A stretch of 64,000 nucleotides of DNA from Actinoplanes sp. DH11. Its GTDB lineage: Bacteria > Actinomycetota > Actinomycetes > Mycobacteriales > Micromonosporaceae. Position numbers and translations under genes: made by a program. How positions within the stretch are numbered: position 1 is the stretch's first letter; every line of letters starts with the position of its first letter. Below are positions 56,906 through 64,000 of this stretch, one piece after another. The stretch is from positions 372,001-436,000 of the forward strand of contig NZ_JAHWGU010000002.1 in NCBI RefSeq assembly GCF_020873875.1, read 5' to 3'. The notes beneath the pieces were generated by a model that saw nothing but the letters and a program-made list of their open reading frames with translations, did no database searches and was not told the DNA's origin.

Positions 56906-58525
56906 TCAGGAACGTCTCGGCTCGCGGCTCTCCCAGAAGAGTCTTTCCGGCCGGTCCGGGTCGAGAACGATCTTGCATCGGGCGTCGATCCACATCGTGG
57001 CACGGCTGTTCGGCGTGTAGGCCGGCCACGCCGGCACCCGCGGCGCGTTCGGGCGGCCGTCGCGGGCGAAGCCCGCCCACAGCGCGCTCATGTGCCGGGC
57101 GGTCGCCCGCTCGCCGGCCGGCTGGTCGTCGGGGGTGTTGGCGAGCTTCAGGGGGATGTCGGCGGCGTGCGGCGACCCGAGCGGGAAGTCGGTGCCCGGC
57201 ACGAGGGCCGGGTCCGGGTAGGCGAGCTGATACATGTACACCGGTGCCCGGCGCTGCGCGACCTTGGCTTCGGCGATCTTGATGGCGTCGCGCCAGATCG
57301 GTGAGGTGGTGATCGCGAAGTAGAGCTGCGCCGGAGTGGCGGCGGGCCGCGACGTGCGGAAGGTGGCGATGATCCGGTCGAGTTCGGTGCCCTGGTAGGT
57401 GCGGCTCAGCTCGCGGCGCAGGCCTGCGTCGTCGATGCGGAAGATGTCCGGTGGGCCGAACAGACTGAAGAAGACTGTCTCGTCGCGGGTGGTGCCGACC
57501 ATCAGCGGCTTGCCGGCGGACCAGGGTGCGGCGCCGTCGGCGAACGGGTGGCGCGGGATGACGTGGCCGTCGACGAAGGCGCCGAAGCCGGGCAGCGGGT
57601 CGGGTTCGCCCCACGGCGCGACACCGTTCGCGGCCTCGGACTGCTGAATCTCCAGCAACCGGGCGGCCGGGATCTCGTGCAAGCGAGGGATGTCCGCCCG
57701 GGTCAGGCCGAGCAGGTGCAGGGTGCGCTCGGCGCGGGCGCCTGCGCCGTCGCGGGTGGGGAAGCGCAGCGGCGCGGCGCTCTCGATCGACGCCTTGTGG
57801 AACAGCCGGGCCGCGGACGGCATGGTGCAGACGGCTGCGGTCTTGGCGCCGCCGCCACTCTCGCCCCAGACCATGATGTTGTCCGGATCGCCGCCGAAGT
57901 TGTCGATGTTCTCCGCCGTCCAGCGCAGCGCGGCGCGGATGTCCAGCATGCCCTGGTTCGCGGCGTAGTCAGCACGGGTGAGGTCGTCGAGGAACAGGTA
58001 ACCGAGCAGTCCCAGCCGATGGTTGGACTCGACGACCACCACGTCGTAGAGCTTGGCCAGGCGGCTGCCGTCCTGACCGGTGGCGGAGCCGGAGCCGATC
58101 ATGTAGCCGCCGCCGTGGTTGTAGAACATCACCGGCCGGCGCCGGCGGTCGGCTGCCGGGGTCCAGATGTTGAGGTAGAGGCAGTCCTCCGACGGTGCCG
58201 GCATCCGGCCGTTGCCGGTCGGCCCCATCTCACCGCCCGGCGCCTGGAAGGCCGGGTGGGGGAAGTCGACCGCGTCACGCACGCCGGACCACGGCCGGGG
58301 CGGCTTCGGGGCCCGGAAACGCAGCTCGCCCAGTGGCGGGGTCGCATAGGGGACGCCGAGAAACTTGACGATGCCGTCCTCGCGCCGCCCGCGCACCCGG
58401 CCGTAGCGGGTGGCCGCGACGTCGCGTCGTCCGCCGTGGGCGTGCGCCGGCGCCGGCATGCTGACGGCGGCGGCCACGGACAGCGACCCGCCGATCAAGG
58501 TTCTCCGGGTCATTCGCGTATCCAT
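56906..58525 (-). CDS. secreted type-B carboxylesterase/lipase
   Basis: A 539-residue type-B carboxylesterase with a twin-arginine leader (MTRRTLIGGSLSVAAAVSMP). It has ATRYGRVRG, APSEDCLYLNIWTPAA, the oxyanion HGGGYM, the nucleophile elbow VWGESGGGAK, and the catalytic His in GSPHAADIPL. ATG 58525 precedes MDTRMTRRTL; the second ATG (58513) is a possible start. It is divergent from the PETase-like gene. The intergenic region has three AACGTT sites that may regulate both. Substrate unknown; broad ester hydrolysis is usual. Confidence 0.88.
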   Translation of the reverse strand: MDTRMTRRTLIGGSLSVAAAVSMPAPAHAHGGRRDVAATRYGRVRGRREDGIVKFLGVPYATPPLGELRFRAPKPPRPWSGVRDAVDFPHPAFQAPGGEMGPTGNGRMPAPSEDCLYLNIWTPAADRRRRPVMFYNHGGGYMIGSGSATGQDGSRLAKLYDVVVVESNHRLGLLGYLFLDDLTRADYAANQGMLDIRAALRWTAENIDNFGGDPDNIMVWGESGGGAKTAAVCTMPSAARLFHKASIESAAPLRFPTRDGAGARAERTLHLLGLTRADIPRLHEIPAARLLEIQQSEAANGVAPWGEPDPLPGFGAFVDGHVIPRHPFADGAAPWSAGKPLMVGTTRDETVFFSLFGPPDIFRIDDAGLRRELSRTYQGTELDRIIATFRTSRPAATPAQLYFAITTSPIWRDAIKIAEAKVAQRRAPVYMYQLAYPDPALVPGTDFPLGSPHAADIPLKLANTPDDQPAGERATARHMSALWAGFARDGRPNAPRVPAWPAYTPNSRATMWIDARCKIVLDPDRPERLFWESREPRRS

Positions 58526-58848
58526 GATCAGACCTCTTCTTTCCGGACATCGCCGTTAGTGATTGTTTTGTAACGTTTCATCGAGTGGGGTGGGCGCGCG
58601 CCGGCTGTTGGCATTGATTGACGCACGCAGCGGCCCCCACGGATGCCGCAGGGCCTCATCGCTGGACAACGTTTCTCGCGTGTTAGCCGAACATAGACAT
58701 CGTTACCTCGACGGTCAAGGCGGATTCGAGCGGTTGAGCGAATGTTTGCCGCTTGACGTGGATAACGTTTTTCATCCAGCATCATCGATGTCCTACTCAT
58801 GAAACAGCGGCTGGCGAGTAGCCGCAGCCACGCCCCAGGAGGAACCCG
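58526..58848. promoter_or_regulatory. divergent control region with three AACGTT-centred sites
   Basis: A 323-base region between the carboxylesterase and the cutinase-like gene. AACGTT-centred sites occur at 58572-58577 (GTAACGTTTCA), 58668-58673 (ACAACGTTTCT) and 58764-58769 (ATAACGTTTTTC), all reading AACGTTTY in the same direction and spaced about 96 bases apart. AACGTT with a central CG is typical of LacI-family half-site pairs. No gene was seen in this gap. Confidence 0.5.
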
Positions 58849-59787
58849 ATGTCAGACGAGAACCGCATGCCGTCCGCGAGCCGGCGGTCATCGATCACGC
58901 TCGTACGACGAGCACTCACCGCGATCGCCCTCACCGCCGGCCTGGCCGCCACCTCTGCGGCGCAGCCCGCCTCGGCCGCAGCCAATCCGTACCAGCGCGG
59001 CCCGGCCCCGACCGCCGCAAGCGTGGCAGCGGTGACCGGACCGTTCGCCACCGCTTCGGTCAGCGTGCCGCGCGGCAACGGCTTCGGCGGCGGTGTCATC
59101 TACTACCCGACCGACACCAGCCAGGGAACCTTCGGCGGCCTCGCCATCTCCCCGGGCCTCAACGGCACCTGGCCCGGCATCGCCTGGCTCGGCTCGCGGC
59201 TGGCCAGTCAGGGTTTCATCGTGTTCGGGATCGAAACGAACAACCTCAACGACAGCCCCACCAGCCGCGGTACGCAACTGCTCGCGGCACTGGACTACCT
59301 GGCGCAGCGCAGCTCGGTGCGCAGCCGGCTCGACCCGGGCAGACTCGCCGTCGCGGGACACTCCATGGGCGGCGGCGGCGCGCTCGACGCGGCCCTGCGG
59401 CGCCCGTCCCTCAAGGCCGCCATCGGCAACGCACCCTACCTGCCCTCGAACACCCTGGCCGGCAACCGGGTGCCGACGCTGATCTACGCGATGCAGAACG
59501 ACACGCTCGTCCCACCGTCCCGGCTCACCAGCCTGTACAACACCATCCCGGCCACGACCGAGCGCGCTTACCTCGAGATCACCGGTGCCGGCCACAACTA
59601 CATCGGCCAGCCGAGCACCACCCTCGCCCGCACGATGATCCCCTGGCTGAAGATCTTCATCGACAACGACACCCGGTTCAGCCAGTTCCTCTGCCCGCTG
59701 GCGGACCAGTCGGGCATCCGGCAGTACCGCAGCAGCTGCCCCCTGGTGCCGGCCACGACCCGCGCCCTGACGGCCGCAGCGGGGTGA
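58849..59787 (+). CDS. secreted cutinase/PETase-like polyester hydrolase
   Basis: A 312-residue secreted alpha/beta-hydrolase of the dienelactone-type cutinase/PETase group. A signal to residue about 46 is followed by the mature enzyme. Catalytic Ser172 lies in AGHSMGGGGALD, with Asp218 (MQNDTLVPP) and His249 (GAGHNYIG). The C-terminal CPLADQSGIRQYRSSC pair matches the conserved disulfide. Compared with Thermobifida cutinases, the oxyanion/aromatic-clamp Tyr is Leu104 (SPGLNG) and the clamp Trp is Tyr197 (NAPYLPSN). ATG 58849 follows GGAGGAACCCG. Polyester or cutin hydrolysis is likely, though the clamp changes may alter substrate choice. Confidence 0.88.
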   Translation: MSDENRMPSASRRSSITLVRRALTAIALTAGLAATSAAQPASAAANPYQRGPAPTAASVAAVTGPFATASVSVPRGNGFGGGVIYYPTDTSQGTFGGLAISPGLNGTWPGIAWLGSRLASQGFIVFGIETNNLNDSPTSRGTQLLAALDYLAQRSSVRSRLDPGRLAVAGHSMGGGGALDAALRRPSLKAAIGNAPYLPSNTLAGNRVPTLIYAMQNDTLVPPSRLTSLYNTIPATTERAYLEITGAGHNYIGQPSTTLARTMIPWLKIFIDNDTRFSQFLCPLADQSGIRQYRSSCPLVPATTRALTAAAG

Positions 59788-59816
59788 GAGCTCCAGTCCG
59801 CCCGGCGATCGGAGCG

Positions 59817-61030
59817 TCACGGCGTTGGCGTCCGCTCGTCGGGGTCGGGCAACGCGTCCAGGCGGCCGGTGCGGGCGAGGCGGGCGAAGGCGTGGGCGCT
59901 GGGTTTGGGCGTTCGGGAGAAGTCGTCCCCTACGGCGATGAGCCCGAACGTCGGCCGGTAGCCCTCGCTCCACTCGAAGTTGTCGAAGGCGGACCAATGC
60001 AGGTAGCCGCGGACGTCGATACCTTCGGTGCGGGCCTGAGCCAGGGCGGCCAGGTGGGTGATGAGGTAGTCGAGACGTTCGGTGTCGTCGGTGGTGGCGA
60101 TGCCGTTCTCGGTGACGTACAGCGGCAGGCCGGTTTTCGCGGCCCGGTGCAGCATCTGGCGCAGGCCGTCCGGGTGCACGGCCCAGCCCATCTGAGTCAG
60201 CGGCGTGCCGGGCGGTGGCGGGGCGAACAGGGTGGGCGAGGCCGGATCGACCCATTGTCTGCGGTAGTACTGCACGCCCAGCCAGTCGCCGGCATCAGGT
60301 CCGGTCAGTTCGTCGAGATGGCGGTCGACGATCTCGTACCGGATGGCCCGGAATCCCGCGGTCTCGGGTGCCTCGTCAGCCGGTTCCAGCAGGGGTAGCT
60401 GTACGGCGAGCCCGACCCGCGCGTCGCTGACGGCGCGGACGGCACGGACGGCGGCGAAGTGGGCGTCTAGCAGGACCTCGCCGACGCGGCGCCACTTCAT
60501 CGGATTGGTGACTCCCGGTGGGTGGTAGCCCTCGAGATAGCCGTGCAGGGCGACCATCTGCGGCTCGTTGACGGTGCAGACGAACGGCACGAGGTCGCTC
60601 AGCTCGGCGGTGATGTGGCGGCAGTAGCGGGCGAAGGTGTCGACCGCGTCCGGGGCGAGCCAGCCACCGCGGGCAGCGAACCAGCGCGGCAGCGTGAAGT
60701 GGTGCAGGGTGACGAACGCGGTCATGCCGGTGCCGCGTAGTGCCGTCAGAACCCGTCGGTAGTGCAGAAGCGCGGCGCGACTGAACTCGCCGGGCGCGGG
60801 TTCGATACGTGACCATTCGATCGACAGCCGGTGGGTGTTGTGTCCCAGCGATGCCAGGAGCGCGAAGTCTTCGGCGTACCGGTGGAAATGGTCGATGCCA
60901 TCGCCGGACGACGCCCGCGCGAGCGACGCCGGGTCGTGTTCGAAGTCCCACCAGTCGTTGTTGGTGTTGCCGCCCTCGACCTGGTGGGCCGAGGTGGCGC
61001 TGCCCACAGGAAGTCGTCGGGGAAGTCCAC
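59817..61030 (-). CDS. GH1 beta-glucosidase with a frameshift near the 5' end
   Basis: A GH1 enzyme of about 404 residues if the frame is restored. The acid/base Glu lies in CTVNEPQMVALHGYL and the nucleophile Glu in LPLYVTENGIATT, both intact. The start GTG 61030 follows GAGAGGCACCAC and gives MDFPDDFLWA; the frame is then lost at 61013-61015, where restoring one G gives the normal LWGSATSAHQVEGG. Without it, the only in-frame start is GTG 61007 (MGSATSAHQVEGG), which loses the first strand and has no ribosome site. This may be a sequencing error or a real lesion. It lies just past the rhamnosidase gene and its terminator. Confidence 0.85.
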
Positions 61031-61054
61031 GTGGTGCCTCTCGCCGTGACCGGG

Positions 61055-61083
61055 CCGGCCTCCGCGGACGGTGCGGAGGCCGG
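61055..61083 (-). terminator. hairpin terminator after the rhamnosidase gene
   Basis: An 11-base stem (CCGGCCTCCGC with its complement) with a seven-base loop, located between the rhamnosidase stop and the GH1 start, so GH1 probably needs its own promoter. Confidence 0.65.
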
Positions 61084-61091
61084 GCCGGGTC

Positions 61092-64000
61092 TCATCGGGT
61101 GGTGAAGGTGTAGGTGCCGGACGGCACCCGGTATTCGGCGTAGCCGCCGCTGGTGCGCAGGAACTTCGCCCGGCGCGGGGTGCCGGTGACCCGGCCGCCC
61201 AGCGTCGGCACCTGGATGAGGGCGGTGGTGTTCGGCGGGACGGTGACGGTCAGTCGCAGCCGGTTGCCCTCGCGCTTCCACTCGGACCGGGCGGTGCCCT
61301 GCGGCGTGGTGTAGTGGCCCTTCACGAAGGTCAGGTCACCGACGACCTTGGGCTGGATGACGAGGTCCCGGTAGGCGGTGGTGCCCTCGGCGGCGCGGAT
61401 GCCGGCGAGGCCGGCGTGGAACCACTCCTCGATCTGGGCGAGGATCATGTGGTTCTTGGAGTCGCCGCGGTTCCACCGCTCCCCCATGGTCGTCATCCCG
61501 CCCGGGTTGGCGACCGTCGGCTCCATGAAGTAGCCGTAGCTGGGCTGCTCGTCCTGAAGGATCAGGTCCCACAGCACGTCGTCGCGGCCACCCGCGGACA
61601 GCGCCCGCACGGTCGGGGCCATGCCGATGGTGCCGCCGCTGAAGTGCGGTCCGTCGCCGTTCGGGTGGAAGGCGTAGATCATCGCCACCAGCCCGTCGAG
61701 GACGGCCTGCCGCTCGGGCCCGGGCACCAGACCGGCGTCCAGGGCGAGCGCCTGCGCGGACTGGGAGACAGCGCCGTTGTCCGCGTAGAGGCGCCGCGCC
61801 GGGTCCCAGAAGGCGTTGTTGAACGCCGTCCTGATGTCGGCCGCCAGGGCGGTGTACTTGGCGGCGTCCGCCTGATGTCCGGTCAGCCGGGCCAGCTCGG
61901 CCAGCTCCTTGATCATCAGGTAGTAGCCCCAGGTGCCGGTGATCCGCCCGGAGACCGGCTCGGCCGACACCCAGTCGGCGAGGGCGGCGTCGACGATGTT
62001 GCCGACCGCCTTCTGCCGGGCGATGTAGTCGGCGAACCGCACCATCGGCTCGTAGTAGCGGGCCGCCGTCTCGGTGTCGCCGTACAGCTGCCGCAGGAAG
62101 CCGGGCACCAGGATTATCGCGTTGCCCCAGTTGATCTCGTCGCCGAAGCGGCCGGTGTAGCCCCAGTCGTAGACCGGGGTCTTGAGGGCGACGTTGCCGG
62201 CCATCGGGGTGTCCGCGATGGACTGGCCTTCGACCAGGTGCCGTTCGTGGGTGCGCAGGTAGGCGGAGAGGTCGAAGTCGCGGTGGATCGAGCCCATCGG
62301 CATCGTGTAGTCGGCCGGGTAGGACAGCTTCTCCCGGCCGGGGCAGTCGGTGAAGACGCTCATGATGTTGCCGGCGAACGAGTACCAGGCCATCTGGTGG
62401 ATCCGGTTGACCCGGGCGTTCGAGGTGGTCACCGCGCCGGCGAGCGGCGTCTCGGCCTGCACCCGCAGTCCGGTGATCGTGTCCGTGGCCGGGACGTAGT
62501 CGAGAGGCAGGCCGGTGACCTGCACCCACTGCATGCCGAAGTAGTTGAAGTCCGGCCGCCAGGTCTCACCGCCGCGCAGCCCGGCCGTCGTGTAGGTGTT
62601 GAACAGGTCGACACCGCGGCTGCCGCCACCGCCCTTGAGCGACGCCTGGTCCACAGTGCCGTCAGCCGCGAGGGATTCGGCCGGTGAGATGCGGATCGTG
62701 GTGCCGGCCGGGACTCCACCCGTGAGCTTGAGCAGGGGAAACCCGACGATGTTCTGCCCGAGGTCGAACACCCACGTGCCCGGCACCGGGTTGGTGATCT
62801 TCACCGGTTCGTACCGGTCGGCGATCGTTATCGGCGGTGCGGTGCGGCCGACCAGCTTGGTCGCCAGGTTCGGCGGCGGCGCGATGCCGGCGGCGATCCA
62901 GCCGGTGGGGGTGCCGTCCCGCCGCTTCGCGGTCGCCGACCGGTCGGAACCAGGCTGGTCCCAGCCGGGCTGTTCCCGGCGGGCGTCGTAATCCGAGCCC
63001 GAATACCAGGCGTCGGTCTGGAGGGCGCCGAGCGCGGTGCGCCACTCACGGTCCGAGACGATCACCGTCTCGCGACCATCGGTGTACGTGATCTCGAGTC
63101 GCGCGATGAACCGAGGCGTGACGGCCGCTCCCGCGCTGGCGTCACTGGCGGCGATGTTGTTGCCGGAGCCGGTGACCGCCGCCCCGGCCGGGTGCGGCTT
63201 CGACAGGCCGGGCGTGAAAGTGATGCTGTCCGTGCCGATCGCGGTGATGACCCGGGATTCCAGGTTGACGCCGCCGTCGCCGGTGTCGACGTTGATCGTG
63301 CCGCCGACGTGGTAGCCGGTGACGGCGCTCAGCGTGACGGTGGTGGCGCCGGCCTCGACGTCGGCGGTCAGCGTGCCGCTGCCCTTGAGCTGGCTCTGCC
63401 ACCAGGAGTACGGCGCGGTCCGCCCGACGGCCGGGTTGGTGACGCTGCGCCGCACGTAGGCGGGGCCGTTGCCGAGGCGTACCCCGACGGCGTTGGTCCC
63501 TTTGCGCAGGTCGCCGGTGATGTCGTAGACGCGGTACTCGGCCGAGAGCTGGTAGTTGGCGTAGCCGGGCGCCAGCACCTCGTCGGTCAGCCCGCGCCCG
63601 TTGACGGTGGCGAGGTGCATGCCGACGCCGCAGAGGTAGAGCCGCGCCCGGGCGACCTTGCGGCGCGGGTCGGCGGTGAACTGCCGGGCGAAGATCGGCA
63701 TCGGCTGGGTCTCGGTGCGTCCGGGGTGTTCGATCCACCGGGCGGCTCCCCAGTCGCCCTGGTCGAGCAGGCCCATCTCCCAGGACGACGGCGCGCTCCA
63801 CCCGGTGGCGTGACCGCTGGCGTCCCAGGCGCGGACCTGCCAGCTCAGTCGCTGGCGGGAGGTGAGCTGTTTGCCGCCGTATCGGACGCCGGACTGGACC
63901 GGCGAGCTGACCTTGCCGGAGTCCCAGAGCAGCCGGTCACGGCCCGCGTCCCAGACCCGGATCTGGTACGCGGTCTGCCGGTCGGCGGCAGCGGATGAGG
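61092..64000 (-). CDS. GH78 alpha-L-rhamnosidase (5' end beyond window)
   Basis: The frame is open from its stop at 61092 to the right edge (about 969 codons), so the internal ATG at 63776 is not the start. The visible N-terminal part is fibronectin-type (SWQVRAWDASGHATGWSAPS), then Bac_rhamnosid_N (RQFTADPRRKVARARLYLCG, GRTAPYSWWQSQL). The GH78 catalytic module contains TDCPGREKLSYPADYTMPMG, DWGYTGRFGDEINWGNAIIL, ADWVSAEPVSGRITGTWGYY and LPLDYVPATDTITG, with acidic residues of the (alpha/alpha)6 barrel. C-terminal beta domain RKVARARL-type and TTALIQVPTLGGRVTGTPRR. It removes terminal rhamnose from plant glycosides or rhamnogalacturonan. Its signal peptide is not visible. Confidence 0.9.
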   Translation of the reverse strand, partial: SSAAADRQTAYQIRVWDAGRDRLLWDSGKVSSPVQSGVRYGGKQLTSRQRLSWQVRAWDASGHATGWSAPSSWEMGLLDQGDWGAARWIEHPGRTETQPMPIFARQFTADPRRKVARARLYLCGVGMHLATVNGRGLTDEVLAPGYANYQLSAEYRVYDITGDLRKGTNAVGVRLGNGPAYVRRSVTNPAVGRTAPYSWWQSQLKGSGTLTADVEAGATTVTLSAVTGYHVGGTINVDTGDGGVNLESRVITAIGTDSITFTPGLSKPHPAGAAVTGSGNNIAASDASAGAAVTPRFIARLEITYTDGRETVIVSDREWRTALGALQTDAWYSGSDYDARREQPGWDQPGSDRSATAKRRDGTPTGWIAAGIAPPPNLATKLVGRTAPPITIADRYEPVKITNPVPGTWVFDLGQNIVGFPLLKLTGGVPAGTTIRISPAESLAADGTVDQASLKGGGGSRGVDLFNTYTTAGLRGGETWRPDFNYFGMQWVQVTGLPLDYVPATDTITGLRVQAETPLAGAVTTSNARVNRIHQMAWYSFAGNIMSVFTDCPGREKLSYPADYTMPMGSIHRDFDLSAYLRTHERHLVEGQSIADTPMAGNVALKTPVYDWGYTGRFGDEINWGNAIILVPGFLRQLYGDTETAARYYEPMVRFADYIARQKAVGNIVDAALADWVSAEPVSGRITGTWGYYLMIKELAELARLTGHQADAAKYTALAADIRTAFNNAFWDPARRLYADNGAVSQSAQALALDAGLVPGPERQAVLDGLVAMIYAFHPNGDGPHFSGGTIGMAPTVRALSAGGRDDVLWDLILQDEQPSYGYFMEPTVANPGGMTTMGERWNRGDSKNHMILAQIEEWFHAGLAGIRAAEGTTAYRDLVIQPKVVGDLTFVKGHYTTPQGTARSEWKREGNRLRLTVTVPPNTTALIQVPTLGGRVTGTPRRAKFLRTSGGYAEYRVPSGTYTFTTR

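Noticed and set aside
61071..62687. Plus-strand 538-codon frame opposite the rhamnosidase
   Set aside because: It is antisense to conserved GH78 sequence and has no ribosome site or recognisable domain.

Overview
The window is GC-rich, densely packed DNA from a filamentous actinomycete, most likely Actinoplanes or a close relative in the Micromonosporaceae. The evidence is the codon bias, the many SigE-family sigma factors and LAL/STAND regulators, the secreted CBM13, PL3, GH64 and GH78 enzymes, and above all an acylase (54418-56781) that matches from memory the aculeacin A acylase of Actinoplanes utahensis almost residue for residue. No rRNA, tRNA, CRISPR array, phage or intact insertion sequence was seen.

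Region 1 (1-26 kb) is a regulatory and redox accessory block. It holds two LuxR-LAL regulators, an amidohydrolase, a three-gene SDR operon, an FtsX-type ABC exporter, a STAS protein, two SigE-family sigma factors and a DUF1330 gene. It also holds an AraC regulator, a quinone-oxidoreductase-like enzyme, and three full paralogues plus one truncated remnant of an XRE-HTH/NB-ARC/TPR regulator. Two near-identical F420-dependent-reductase-like genes (1297-1845 and 25642-26196) lie at its ends in the same orientation. Eight copies of a bipartite DNA motif (TAGGCGA, 3-4 bases, then CACCGATWCG or a close variant) occur only here. Each sits upstream of a gene start and points towards it, so they look like the operators of an undescribed local regulon. 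A second class of site (GCAACC, 17 bases, CGTC) occurs three times and looks like the promoter of the ECF sigma factor at 16095-16628.

Region 2 (26-38 kb) carries a luciferase-like monooxygenase and a secreted beta-trefoil lectin. It also has a truncated membrane protein gene, a cyclophilin-fold lipoprotein, an alpha/beta hydrolase, a GlnR-like regulator and a GH64 beta-1,3-glucanase with CBM13 under a LacI-type operator. A MarR-controlled old-yellow-enzyme/cupin/SDR set follows, with four palindromic operators and a 12-codon leader ORF overlapping the marR start.

Region 3 (38-46 kb) has a two-component system whose kinase carries a second, degenerate kinase half, and a CPBP protease. It also has a divergent beta-lactamase locus arranged like blaB-blaA/blaL of Streptomyces cacaoi.

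Region 4 (46-64 kb) has a GntR regulator, an ECF41 sigma-factor remnant lacking region 2, and a neighbouring NAD(P)-binding gene that keeps an ECF41-like promoter and five 25-bp repeats containing the -35 element. Secreted enzymes follow: a PL3 pectate lyase, an M15-type peptidase with FG-GAP-like repeats, the aculeacin-type acylase, a type-B carboxylesterase, a PETase/cutinase-like hydrolase, a GH1 beta-glucosidase with a 5' frameshift, and a GH78 alpha-L-rhamnosidase running off the right edge. A translationally coupled pair of small unrecognised ORFs (52650-53110) lies beside a TrmB/LuxR regulator.
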